Part shown: positions 53,981-64,000 of the stretch, piece after piece
How positions within the stretch are numbered: position 1 is the stretch's first letter
How the letters are laid out: each line of letters begins with the position of its first letter
Source of the DNA: Ficedula albicollis
Lineage: Eukaryota; Chordata; Aves; Passeriformes; Muscicapidae
Reading direction: 5' to 3'
Length of the DNA stretch: 64,000 bases
NCBI RefSeq assembly: GCF_000247815.1
Contig: NC_021674.1
Location: 84,388,147-84,452,146, forward strand
Notes under the pieces: model-generated
Database searches by the model: none
Told to the model about the DNA's origin: nothing
The model's input: the letters and a program-made list of their open reading frames with translations, nothing else
Translations under genes and position numbers: made by a program

Positions 53981-56900
53981 CTAACAGAGAACACAAGTTT
54001 TAAGTACAAAGTATTTTACAGCAGCATGAAAAACACAATGTTACACAGAAATAGTTTATGGGGTGGCCTTAACAAAACTAGATCACTGCTAACCGGGATA
54101 CCTAAACCGCAAGTCATCTATATTTAAACATACACTAAGTACACTTAGGAATGTTCTTAGAAAATGAAGTACTGTCAGACAATTTGTTACAGCTGCTTAA
54201 AACACCTTCAGGCGTCTAATGCTGTTTTAGGTGCACAAGGTATTTGGGACACTGGCAAGAGAAAGTAAGGCACAGAGCCCACAAACGTCCTGCTGGAGTA
54301 GAAGCTTCAGGACAGATGGGACACTCCACAGCACACCAGGAGACATTAGGAAAGCATGTTCAGGAAGTGATCCCAGCCTGAACCTGAAATCTAGCTGGTA
54401 GTTATACACAAAACACCCACCAACTCTATCCATTTAAAAAATAATGTATCTATAACCAAGTATTTTCTAGAGAACCAAGCCTGCTCAAGTCCTCTCCTGC
54501 ACACTACAGATGCTGGTATCACTCAGTCTAAAGCACACTATCTTTTCAGGAGCCACAAGCACAGCAACCTTATCAGCCACCTTATATGCACATTGGATTT
54601 ATACATCAAAGCTAACTCATACCAATGTTCAGAATTTCAACATTGTATGTAGTATGTATTTTGATGGATAAATAAATGCAATTAATTTTCACAATCTCTG
54701 CTTTTTCTAATCTAACATATATATTTTCTTATCTATCACATATACATTGAAAGTATCATTCAAAGAAACTTCAAACTAGTAAATTCAGAAAAAATATCTG
54801 CATGCATTTATGTATAGGTGTGTTTTCATTTATAAACTAATTTACATGTATGTAATTTTTTTAGGCATAAGCATATAATTACTTGAGTAATGTCTGCTTG
54901 TACATTTCTTAATTTCTGATGGAAGTATTTATATAGGTACTGCTCTTTAAAAAAGCATTAAATACTGTTTAAAATGCTCTTCTAAATACTGTAGTACTTT
55001 GTGGGAGGAAGTGACAACCTTTTCAAGGTAATTTTCTATTTTATAAAGAAGTAATTTTAAAATATACTAATAGTTAAGTATTTAAGTGCCCTTAATGATT
55101 TTGATACTTAAGCATCAAAGATGTTATGAAATAAAACACTGGATTAAAACACTGTCTGCTGGAAGGTATTATGTACAGATAATCTATCATCAAAATGGGA
55201 CAAATTTAGCCAAGCTATAATCAGAAGCTCATGAGTATTCTTAGAACACACAACATGGATGGATTTTTCCTTGAAAACATATTAAATAATATATTCCATA
55301 ACATCTACAAATCTGTAATTCTATTTTGCCTCCTAAGAATGTATTGTGAGTGCACTGTGAAAGTCTGCCCTTTCTAATAAACCTTGCATTCACAAGAAAG
55401 GAAATACAAAAATAGATGAATTATGAAAAAAATACAAAGGAAACTGTCAAGACAGCAATACTAGTAACAGTATTTCTGGATTTTGAATCATGCATCTGTC
55501 ACACCATAATGCAAAGAACTGCAGTTAATGTTTACTAAGGAACTATTTATTCCTAGGTATCAAATATTGAAAAAGTTTTCAAATCCAGAACAGATAAAAA
55601 TTTTCTTGAAAGTGTGGAACACTTTTATTAGAGGAAAAAATCCAGAAAGAGACAAGAAAGAGGAACAGCCACAACACATTTATATAAGAAGAGGGGAGTG
55701 AATTTTTTTGTCCCATTTTCCTTTACTAATTTGAGTAATGTTAAAGGTTTTCTTCAATATTAATTTAATTATTTAATTAAAAAATATCTGCTTTTTAATA
55801 TAGGATACATTTGAACATGCTTCTGCACCTTGTTTTTGTAGGAATCCAAGTGCAAAATACCAAAGAACATCCTTATTGCAAGAAACAATATTCTTCATTT
55901 GCCCGATTGCAGCACACAGACTTAGCAGAAACCAAAAAAGCTATTATTTCAATAGTAGTTTAATTCAATAAATTTTATGGTCACTGAAGATTTTCATATA
56001 AAGCATAAAGTTCTCTCTCAAACCCTAATAGCATGCTAATTAAAGTATTTGAAGATTAATGTATGACTATTTCTCATAATTACTGTTTTTTATATTTCAT
56101 AAATTTCTATGAAATTTCCATTTTAACTGTTTTAATACTTACTGTTTGCAGATAGTTGGCTTCAGGTACCACTGTCCCATTTCTGAATTACAGTTGTCAT
56201 CTACAAGGCCTAATAGTTAAGTATTTAAGTGCCCTTAATGATTTTGATACTTAAGCATCAAAGATGTTATGAAATAAAACACTGGATTAAAACACTGTCT
56301 GCTGGAAGGTATTATGTACAGATAATCTATCATCAAAATGGGACAAATTTAGCCAAGCTATAATCAGAAGCTCATGAGTATTCTTAGAACACACAACATG
56401 GATGGATTTTTCCTTGAAAACATATTAAATAATATATTCCATAACATCTACAAATCTGTAATTCTATTTTGCCTCCTAAGAATGTATTGTGAGTGCACTG
56501 TGAAAGTCTGCCCTTTCTAATAAACCTTGCATTCACAAGAAAGGAAATACAAAAATAGATGAATTATGAAAAAAATACAAAGGAAACTGTCAAGACAGCA
56601 ATACTAGTAACAGTATTTCTGGATTTTGAATCATGCATCTGTCACACCATAATGCAAAGAACTGCAGTTAATGTTTACTAAGGAACTATTTATTCCTAGG
56701 TATCAAATATTGAAAAAGTTTTCAAATCCAGAACAGATAAAAATTTTCTTGAAAGTGTGGAACACTTTTATTAGAGGAAAAAATCCAGAAAGAGACAAGA
56801 AAGAGGAACAGCCACAACACATTTATATAAGAAGAGGGGAGTGAATTTTTTTGTCCCATTTTCCTTTACTAATTTGAGTAATGTTAAAGGTTTTCTTCAA

Positions 56901-57285
56901 TATTAATTTAATTATTTAATTAAAAAATATCTGCTTTTTAATATAGGATACATTTGAACATGCTTCTGCACCTTGTTTTTGTAGGAATCCAAGTGCAAAA
57001 TACCAAAGAACATCCTTATTGCAAGAAACAATATTCTTCATTTGCCCGATTGCAGCACACAGACTTAGCAGAAACCAAAAAAGCTATTATTTCAATAGTA
57101 GTTTCATTCAATAAATTTTATGGTCACTGAAGATTTTCATATAAAGCATAAAGTTCTCTCTCAAACCCTAATAGCATGCTAATTAAAGTATTTGAAGATT
57201 AATGTATGACTATTTCTCATAATTACTGTTTTTTATATTTCATAAATTTCTATGAAATTTCCATTTTAACTGTTTTAATACTTAC
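53981..57285 (-). other. SENP6: SENP6 intron containing the 1143-bp duplication
   Basis: AT-rich intron between exon copy A and the catalytic-Asp exon. Nearly all of the part from 55068 on belongs to a 1143-bp tandem duplication. Without the duplication the intron would be about 1.1 kb shorter. The only exon-like sequence is the truncated exon copy at 56143-56210. No other gene was seen. Confidence 0.75.
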
Positions 57286-57353
57286 TGTTTGCAGATAGTT
57301 GGCTTCAGGTACCACTGTCCCATTTCTGAATTACAGTTGTCATCTACAAGGCC
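55068..57353. repeat. Tandem duplication, 1143-bp unit, two copies (one mismatch noticed)
   Basis: Copies at 55068-56210 and 56211-57353. Both begin TAATAGTTAAGTATTTAAGT and end in SENP6 exon sequence, ATCTACAAGGCC. In the stretches I compared by eye the only difference is TTTAATTC (near 55963) against TTTCATTC (near 57106). The left flank and unit end share one base at the junction, so there is almost no microhomology. The right breakpoint is inside the 89-nt SENP6 exon. Such identity means either a very recent duplication or a false duplication in the assembly. Confidence 0.97.
56143..56210 (-). pseudogene. SENP6: Truncated third copy of the SENP6 89-nt exon
   Basis: 68 nt identical to the 3' part of the 89-nt exon, with its donor (ACA|GTAAGT) intact. 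The first 21 nt and the native acceptor are missing because the 1143-bp duplication breaks inside the exon. On the minus strand the new upstream sequence is CTTAACTATTAG immediately before GCCTTG, so the breakpoint happens to create an AG that could act as a weak acceptor. Splicing into it would not keep the SENP6 frame: GCC TTG TAG in phase 0, CAG CCT TGT AGA TGA in phase 2. Best read as a non-functional exon relic. Confidence 0.9.
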
Positions 57354-57374
57354 ACCATCATCACTACTGTCTTC
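57286..57374 (-). CDS. SENP6: SENP6 89-nt exon, copy A (downstream copy)
   Basis: Identical in sequence to copy B. On the minus strand the acceptor is TTCTGTAG|GAAG (AG at 57375-57376) and the donor is ACA|GTAAGT. It reads [29 protein letters not shown] and two bases of a Gln codon. It enters in phase 0 and leaves in phase 2, so it fits between the exon at 59620 and the catalytic-Asp exon at 53912 on its own. Being 89 nt (not a multiple of three), it cannot be joined after copy B without a frameshift. Only 100 nt of intron separates it from copy B. Either copy alone gives the same protein. Confidence 0.9.
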
Positions 57375-57474
57375 CTACAGAATCAAGGTGGTTACAGATG
57401 TTTAAAAGCTAATACTGATTTTTCAAACAGATGTAAAGGAAATTATTGTTCACTTACCATTTTCTAATACTTAC

Positions 57475-57563
57475 TGTTTGCAGATAGTTGGCTTCAGGTA
57501 CCACTGTCCCATTTCTGAATTACAGTTGTCATCTACAAGGCCACCATCATCACTACTGTCTTC
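57475..57563 (-). CDS. SENP6: SENP6 89-nt exon, copy B (upstream copy)
   Basis: The same exon 189 bp upstream in transcript order, with intact acceptor (AG at 57564-57565) and donor (GT at 57473-57474). It encodes the acidic stretch EDSSDDGG and the conserved [13 protein letters not shown] that leads into the catalytic-Asp strand. It lies within the long insertion that separates the catalytic His from Asp in SENP6. If copies B and A were both spliced in, the frame after B would read CAG AAG ACA GTA GTG ATG ATG GTG GCC TTG TAG, a stop inside copy A. So exactly one copy must be used, or one copy is an assembly error. Confidence 0.9.
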
Positions 57564-57653
57564 CTACAGAATCAAGGTGGTTACAGATGTTTAAAAGCTA
57601 ATACTGATTTTTCAAACAGATGCAAAGGAAGTTATTGTTCACTTACTATTTTA

Positions 57654-59619
57654 ATTCAAAACCAATAACTAAGTTTAATAAAGAAATTACAGTTTTAATC
57701 TGAAATGATTCACTGTTAAGTTGACCAAGTTTTAGTCACATGGTTTCTGAAATTCATGCAAGAATGGCATGGATTGAATGCTGCTTTTTATATAAGCACT
57801 GTGAAACTAGAAAAATGCAACTGAAATTTTCAAAACACTGCTGGCTTAGAAGAGGTGAATCTCCATTATTTGGTTATAATCCACATTATCAATACCTTTC
57901 CTTGCCAGTGAATACTAGAAACTTGCTTGGCAATTTCATGTATGTTTTCTTCTAGGTGAAATGAGACAAGATCTGCAACAAGCTCAGAAATAGAATTCTT
58001 GTTGTGCTCCAAAATGCAACAACTTGGTTCTTAGGGCACAGAAAATTAAATCATCATGGTACACAGGATTATGGATTGCAAAAACAGTCATATCACAAGC
58101 CTGAAAATATCCTCTAGCCTTTTGACTTCAGTATTGATTGCTATCAATGATATGGAAGTTTTACGAACAAAAGCACTAAGTTGCTGTATCTAAAAGAATC
58201 CCAGTGATCCATAATTTCTTACTCTTCCACTGAGTTCAATGTTACTACCACAGATCATTGCTTTATGGGGAAAGAAGTGCTTTCCAAAAATTGGAATCCC
58301 TGTACTAACATGATTTATTAACACTTCTGTGTGCACTGTGTACATTTCATTAACATACAGGATCCTGGTACTGAAATCCTCAAGCTATGCCATGAAACGT
58401 TATTGTATTAGAAACTACTTCCTAGCTTCTTGTACACTTGTGTTGCAGCTTCAACTCCTTTTTTGGCAGATGAAAACATTGGTCCACACAGCTTGCCACG
58501 GTCATTTCTACACTTGCTTTGTGCATTCTAGAAAATATCATTGACAGCTTCAGCTTGAATTAAGTTCTAAGCTACACAGCAACTAAGGAGCTTGGAATTT
58601 GTTCCTTTCCTCAAGGAATGCAGCTGGCCATATGGTTGCTTCCCTGCCTTCATGCCATGTGTTTCAGACTGGAAATATTGTACTACTTATTCTCCATCTT
58701 CTGGAAACTCTAACTGCTACAAAACAGACAGGCAGTTCCATCAGGTAAAATTCAGAATGTTTGCACAGGTCTGCTACAAAACAGACAGGCAGTTCCATCA
58801 GGCAAAATTCAGAATGTTTGCACAGGTGGAATGACAGGAGAGGTGGGCTAAGTCCAGTTGAAAACACATTTAGATTTCAACATCAACTGGAGCTTTTATG
58901 TGTGTGTACACATATACACAGCTACTTGGAAGTCATTACAGATACCTGCAGACTGAAAAATAACAGTTTGTTCTGGACTCAGATATCCAGAAAAGGTCAT
59001 ACACCTGGAACATGAGCAGGAAGGCCAATTAGGAAGAGCAAATCTCTAACTTCTCGCCAGCTCACATTGAACTTACACTTCTAGAAGCAACAGAGCTATG
59101 GAATAATGCCCTCATACCCAGCACTGAGTCAGTCACAGACATTTCTAACATTCAGTCTTTCCACAGCTTTAAAATCGACATGTTTTCCAATATGAACAAC
59201 AACAGTACTTGATTATAAATCCATGCTGTGTAATTCAGATTAGGAGAAGCATCAATGAAACAAAACAATAGATAGCACATACTTAAAATGTGTCTGGTTA
59301 TATCCAGGAAATGCAGCTGAAAGAAAAGTAACTTGTTCTTGGGTTTAGTAGATGAACATGGAGTAGGGGAGACAAAAGATAGTAGTGACTTTCAGTGTTC
59401 CCACTAAAATCACTGTGTAATATTGTCATTACACAAGAGACTCACAAAATTAAATGCAGGATCAGTACAACAGTTTTCTATTAAACAGGTAAGTGAATAA
59501 ATGTATAATCCTCTCTGTCAGACAATGCATATTGACAATCTGTACACTGCTTTTAAGCTGTCCATTCAAATACAACACAACAGTTCACATTTTCTAAATA
59601 AAATTGCTAAATTCTTTAC
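57654..59619 (-). other. SENP6: SENP6 intron
   Basis: About 2 kb of AT-rich intron between exon copy B and the 104-nt exon. It contains a two-copy 57-bp tandem duplication at 58714-58827 and a short TG/CA tract near 58900. No coding exon recognised. Confidence 0.8.
58714..58827. repeat. Tandem duplication, 57-bp unit, two copies
   Basis: Copies begin at 58714 and 58771 with CTGCTACAAAACAGACAGGC and end with GAATGTTTGCACAGGT. One difference (CAGGTAAAA against CAGGCAAAA) was seen. SENP6 intron. Confidence 0.94.
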
Positions 59620-59723
59620 CTGGTTATCTTGGTCTTCAGAAAAATCTATAAGCTCATCTTCATTTAGTTTACTGCCATCAGCTGAGTCTTCACTATAGTT
59701 TAGTCTGATTTTGTGCAATCCAT
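59620..59723 (-). CDS. SENP6: SENP6 104-nt exon (acidic linker of the split catalytic domain)
   Basis: On the minus strand the acceptor is TTGATACAG| (CAG at 59724-59726) and the donor is CCAG|GTAAAG. The first two bases complete an Asp codon begun by the exon at 62701, then it reads [20 protein letters not shown] and [14 protein letters not shown], ending on a full codon. The KIRLNY and [13 protein letters not shown] parts are typical of SENP6. The rest is the acidic, poorly conserved insertion between the catalytic His and Asp. It is followed in frame by either copy of the 89-nt exon. Confidence 0.95.
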
Positions 59724-62700
59724 CTGTATCAATCACAGACAGGATATTTAAACATAAAATACTATGTCATCACTGAAGACCAAAATCATTTAAGTACCTC
59801 AAATTTCCTCAGGATTGCTCATAATGACTGTGATACAGCTGATATATAATAATTTACTCATGCATAGGAACAAAAGTGAAAAGCTTCTTCTAAGCAGCAC
59901 AACAGAAATTATTTATTATGTGAAATGCCTAAAAATATTTGAAGCACCTAGACTAAAACCCACTATAAAATTTCCCCATAGTTCCATGGAGCCTATATAA
60001 CAGTCTAAATTGGTACTACTACCAAAAGGGGCACTCTGAAATGCTCTTTAAACTGAACATTTATTCCTATCCCTAGCTGGCTCCTTTCATGTCACCAAAT
60101 ACATCCATATACACAGTGGATCACACTGAAAAAGGTAGTCCCTAGCTTATTATTTTTTAATAAATAATTTAATAAATTTTTTAAGTGGAATAATTTCCTC
60201 CATTGGTTCACCATGCAGATATATGAAGACTTGTGCTGGTAAAAGGGAAAAGCCAGCTTGGGAACACACTGGTAGGGAGGGCAGAATGAAGGATCAGCTC
60301 TCCTGGGAGCAGTAGCTTAGAAGTATTTCACAGTTTGTTACATAAAAAAATTACCTGTAAATTCAGTCCAAATAACCTCTACATATTTAGTCACATATTT
60401 AGTGGGAAACAGCATCAGAATAAAAAAAATTATGCATGTTCTAGCTATACCTGTACAAGAAGCAAATACAGACAGCTACAGGCTCACTAGTCTTACTACT
60501 ACCATACAAGACTTCAGAACACATTCTGATGGAAAAAACAGTGAACTGTAGAAATAAATGAAAAGTAATTAATACATGCCAGCAAAATTCAAAATCTTCC
60601 TAAAAAGGGGCTATGTAATATGTCTAAACAATGACAAAAATGTAAGTATTGGTTATGGTGTCACTGGAGGACGTATTACCTATTAAAGGAAACTAGGATT
60701 TCTATAAGAACAGTAAATAGGGCAGTGAAGTAGCTAGTGAAAAAAAAAGGAGAACATCTGCATTTGAGAATATTTCAAAAGAGATATCAAGGTAACACTT
60801 TGGAAAGAGGTCACCAGTGGAGTTCCACAGGGACAAATTTGGGAATTAGTCTTACTCAGTATCTTTGAAAAGACTTTAGCATAAGAAGTAGGTCATATAC
60901 TAATGTGACTTATTGCTGACAGATTTCTAAAAAATAAAGAATTGGTATTGAGACAAATCACATCTTGTTAAAAAACTGAGTAATAAAAAATGATTAGGTA
61001 AGTTATAAAAATACATATATTTTGGATGACTTCAATTTATTTAGGTATGAACTTCTACAGATTCACAAGCTCAACACCAGGATTTAGTTTGAGATCAAGC
61101 CATCTCAGTTTAGGCTCCCATGTATAGCTAGGGTCTCCATGTTAGGAAACCATAATCAGAGCACTGTACTTAACTGAACAGCTGCTCAATTTTCTGTTTT
61201 AGGATGAGAAAAGGAAGTCTCTTGGCTTCACTGACTACACTATCAGAGGCACGTGCGGTCTTTTGAGGTATCTTCAGATATCCAGGACTTACAAACGGAT
61301 TTGGCACAGTCAAGATCCACACCCTTCTGGAGCAACAGATGAAGGCTGCTCAGATAACCCAAGGCAGAATGCCTATCTTCCATTTGGTTGAAATGGAAGT
61401 TTAAGTACAGTGCACCTAAATTTAGCTGCCTAAACATATCCTTAGGGTCTATCTCACCCTTAAATCAGGACTGTTCCCCCTGAAAATATCTGCTTTAATG
61501 ACAGGGTGCATCATCTTCAATAGCTGAGCAAGAGAGTCTAAACATTCGAGTTAGAAAATGACCATCAGTTGCCAATACAATGCAGCCAGAAAAAACCCAC
61601 AAGAAATGTAATCCTAGCAAAAATCTGTCATGAAGCACATTGCAAACAACCAAGTAGCAGCATCCAAGACATGAGACCACATCACACAGAAGCAGTATCA
61701 TAAACAATAACAATCACACTTAAAATGAAAAATTGACTCAAACAAGAACACAACTACATGCACCACCAGCACCCTTCCAAGACCTTCTAGGAACAGTGTT
61801 ATCATAAATTAATACATTTAGAATAGAAATTAGTAGTTTATACCCACAAAGATATTGAAGTTGTAATGGCCTGCAGTGTACAGATTAAACCATACGATTT
61901 GTAATAGTTTTAGAACTCGTTCTGTACCGTATACAATTCCTTACTGTGTAAACTAAGTCAGTAGGAATACTACTGGTGACTAAAGCAGAAGTTATTTGCA
62001 TAGTCAGATGTTTCCCAGTCTATGACTTAAGGAGATCCAAATGTTGCAGTGAACAGAGAAAAAAACCTTTTTCTAATTCCTCCACCTGCCTTTAAAAGTA
62101 TGCCAGCTCCTTTGTTCACCTGGGTACAAACACTGTTGCAGATTGGTGAGCACTGTCTCCACAGCAGCGGTCAATCGAAAAAGCCTCTCTAAATGTAACA
62201 CAGTGGTCATGAAGGCATTTTTTTTTAAGAATTATTTTCTTCTTACTCTTTTTACATACCTTCTTATCAATAAAGAAATAAATAATGTTGAAGGAAAACA
62301 TCAAATGATAAAAGACACCAATATTAAGGCTGCTCACACAATCTTAGGTCAGTTTTCCCCTGCACATATAAAGATCCAAGGTCAACTACTATTCTTTCCT
62401 TAACTACAATCTTGAGGGATGCAAAATGGTAGCTACAAAATTATTTCATTTGAAAAAAGGCCATAGAACTGAAAAATTAATCTGATTTAGGAAAACAGTG
62501 TTTTATCTCCAACCCTTTGCTATGAGTTATGCCAACAGCCACAAAAACTTTTTAAATGCAATGGCTATGAATTACTTGTATTGCAAGCTCTTGAAGTTAA
62601 GCCATATACTAAACTTTTGAAGTTTACACTGCAGAAGTAGTAACAGATCTCAAATCTCCAAATATTTCATTAAAATGTGCATATTTTTACAATTACATAC
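59724..62700 (-). other. SENP6: SENP6 intron
   Basis: About 3 kb of AT-rich intron with a decayed CR1-like stretch near 60796-61010. No coding exon recognised. The minus-strand open frames here (for example 61243-61437, 61495-61713) do not resemble SENP6. Confidence 0.8.
60796..61010 (+). mobile_element. Decayed internal CR1-type LINE fragment
   Basis: GAGGTCACCAGTGGAGTTCC, ACAGGGACAAATTTGGGA, then CTCAGTATCTTTG and a TTGCTGACAGATTTCTAAA stretch. These follow the order of the CR1 reverse-transcriptase region (consensus gtcactagtggagtcccccag, then gatctggatgaggggatt, then tttgcagatgac). Diverged and without an open frame. Ends approximate. Confidence 0.5.
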
Positions 62701-63131
62701 CCATAGATTGGCTAGCAGCTGTGAATTCACCCTGTATACCATTTTCATCCAGAGTTCTATGGTCTAGTTTATGGCATGCTGATTCCACAGTGTTAGGTTC
62801 TTCCACATCACTGTCTATTTGATTCAGTTTTTTGAAAGCACTTTTTCCCCTACAAGGACTTCTACAACACAAAGATTCGCTGTCCTCTGTTTCAGTGTTT
62901 GGGTCGATTAAAGCTGTACTGTACTTTTTGGTAAAAGTCTTCTTTGCTGTGGACTTGGAAGGCGAGTTTTGTGCATCTAATTCATTTGGCAAAGGAGATG
63001 GTGTGCTGCTCTCTCCATCTGAAGAGGAAGATTTCATCGGCATTGCAGCATTTTCATGATAATGGGGATTTGGTTCATATTTGGGTTTTTCTAAACCAGG
63101 AAAACAGATAACAGCCAAAAACCAGTGAGCG
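62701..63131 (-). CDS. SENP6: SENP6 exon with the catalytic histidine and the start of the long insertion
   Basis: 431 nt, bounded on the minus strand by a TTTCCTTTACAG acceptor (CAG at 63132-63134) and an ATGG|GTATGT donor. After one carried-over base it reads AHWFLAVICFPGLEKPKYEP and NPHYHENAA, then a Ser/Lys/Glu-rich stretch ending ASQSM. The His of AHWFLAV is the first residue of the Ulp/SENP triad. The rest is the low-complexity insertion that splits the peptidase domain in SENP6 and SENP7. Counting through the downstream exons gives 213 residues from His to Asp, against 17 in SENP2 as I recall. Phase (1+429+1) fits the next exon. The preceding exon, with the conserved N-terminal part of the domain, lies outside the window. 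Confidence 0.96.
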
Positions 63132-64000
63132 CTGTAAAGGAAAAAAATACATTAAAAACTTGCAATTACATTATTGCCCCCATAATTATTCAAAGATAAA
63201 CTATACTAGCTGTTCACTTTTCTGACCAGGTTTGACTCAAGCCTTCACAGGCTTCTGTAAAAGTATGATTTCTCCATGCAAATAATCACCAACAAATTAA
63301 TTAATAGGACGCAGTTGGCTGAAAAAAGTTATCATCTTAAACATTTATTTCAATTTGCTCACATTTTATACATATTTTTCTTTCTCTGAATTGAAGCTTA
63401 TTCCTTTTTTAACATTTTCTTCATTGATGCATGAATTAGAGATTGTAGAGTTCATGCTTAGTGGCTGTTTGAAGTTTCCTAGAAGTTCATCACTAGCAAC
63501 ACAAGTAGTCAGATCTAATGGTATGGCTGAATTGCCTATACTCTTCCATCTATGAGACCTTCCAACTGTATTTAACACTTGACATCTTTAAAGAAATCTT
63601 GTCAACAGTGAGTTAAAGAAGGAGAAAAAAAGAGCGCTTGTAATGCCATCACAATGGTTCTGCTGTCTTCCTCACCTTTCACAGAACTCACATTCTAACT
63701 TTTCCAAATCAAAAACAGTTACATCCCCCAACACAAAGTGTAAGTTTTGCAAGTTTCCTCCTATTTTTTGCTTCTTTAGGCTTCACTGATTTGCCACTCA
63801 ATCAGAACTAGAGCAGCAGCAAATTCAAGGAGGCATTACGAGCGGATTTTGATTGTCCAATTCAGAAATTTTCTGAGGGAACTTTGACTGTATACAGCAA
63901 ATAACAAAACAGAAGCTATGTATTATACAGGTGAAGTCACATTTCAATGGGTTTTAGGAGATAAAAGAAAAAGTAGTAGCTAAAATGCATGTCTAACTGC
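63132..64000 (-). other. SENP6: SENP6 intron (part)
   Basis: Intron upstream of the catalytic-His exon, running off the window end. A minus-strand open frame at 63366-63578 has a somewhat protein-like composition but lacks similarity to SENP6 and clear splice borders. The preceding SENP6 exon (the part leading to FVPLNEA in the family) is not visible. Confidence 0.75.

Larger units (their letters stand above)
57276..57653. repeat. SENP6: Tandem duplication, 189-bp unit, containing a whole SENP6 exon
   Basis: Copies at 57276-57464 and 57465-57653, each starting TAATACTTACTGTTTGCAGA. Each contains the complete 89-nt exon with acceptor and donor, plus flanking intron. The exon bases are identical. 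The intron part differs at three places (GATGTAAAGG/GATGCAAAGG, AAATTATTG/AGTTATTG, TTACCAT/TTACTAT). It is therefore somewhat diverged, unlike the neighbouring 1143-bp copy. Confidence 0.96.

Noticed and set aside
63366..63578. Minus-strand open frame near the SENP6 catalytic-His exon
   Set aside because: It does not resemble the expected preceding SENP6 exon and lacks convincing splice borders. Left as intron.

Overview
The window is vertebrate nuclear DNA, most likely from a bird. It is AT-rich with long introns, and its only clearly recognisable interspersed repeats are CR1-type LINE fragments ending in the usual CCTTCCAAC...ATTCTATGAT 3' end. I found no bacterial operon, phage, CRISPR, tRNA or rRNA. 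Two conserved protein genes are supported, both on the minus strand: the 5' end of MYO6 (myosin VI) and the 3' half of SENP6 (SUMO-specific protease 6). This SENP6 to MYO6 head-to-tail order is the one known in human (6q14), so the synteny supports both calls.

Layout in window coordinates. 1-529: a MYO6 intron and the second coding exon of MYO6 (460-529). 6799-6937: the MYO6 start-codon exon. 6938 to about 36360: the very long first intron of MYO6, with CR1 fragments, a T46 tract and many short tandem duplications. About 36230-37600: a CpG island, the probable MYO6 promoter and untranslated first exon, interrupted by 590 consecutive C (36429-37018). About 37600-50755: intergenic DNA with two CR1 copies. 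50755-64000: SENP6. Its coding exons are, in transcript order, 62701-63131 (catalytic His), 59620-59723, an 89-nt exon present twice (57475-57563 and 57286-57374), 53912-53980 (catalytic Asp), 53614-53764 (catalytic Cys) and 51082-51282 (C-terminus and stop). All exon phases match if one copy of the 89-nt exon is used.

The most notable things are structural. (1) The SENP6 89-nt exon lies in a 189-bp tandem duplication that keeps both splice sites, and using both copies would shift the frame into a stop. (2) An adjacent 1143-bp tandem duplication, with a single mismatch in the stretches compared by eye, leaves a third, truncated copy of that exon. (3) There is a 590-nt pure C homopolymer in the MYO6 CpG island. 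(4) At least 19 short, non-microsatellite, head-to-tail duplications (units 27 to 1143 bp, nearly always exactly two copies, at different divergences) are scattered through the window, about one per 3.4 kb. (5) A compact GC-rich, CpG-rich island sits inside the last SENP6 intron.

MYO6 is a minus-end-directed actin motor. SENP6 trims poly-SUMO2/3 chains. They are neighbours, and nothing in the sequence suggests a shared pathway. Coordinates were worked out by hand. Exon boundaries rest on GT/AG signals plus phase agreement, and repeat boundaries may be off by a few bases.
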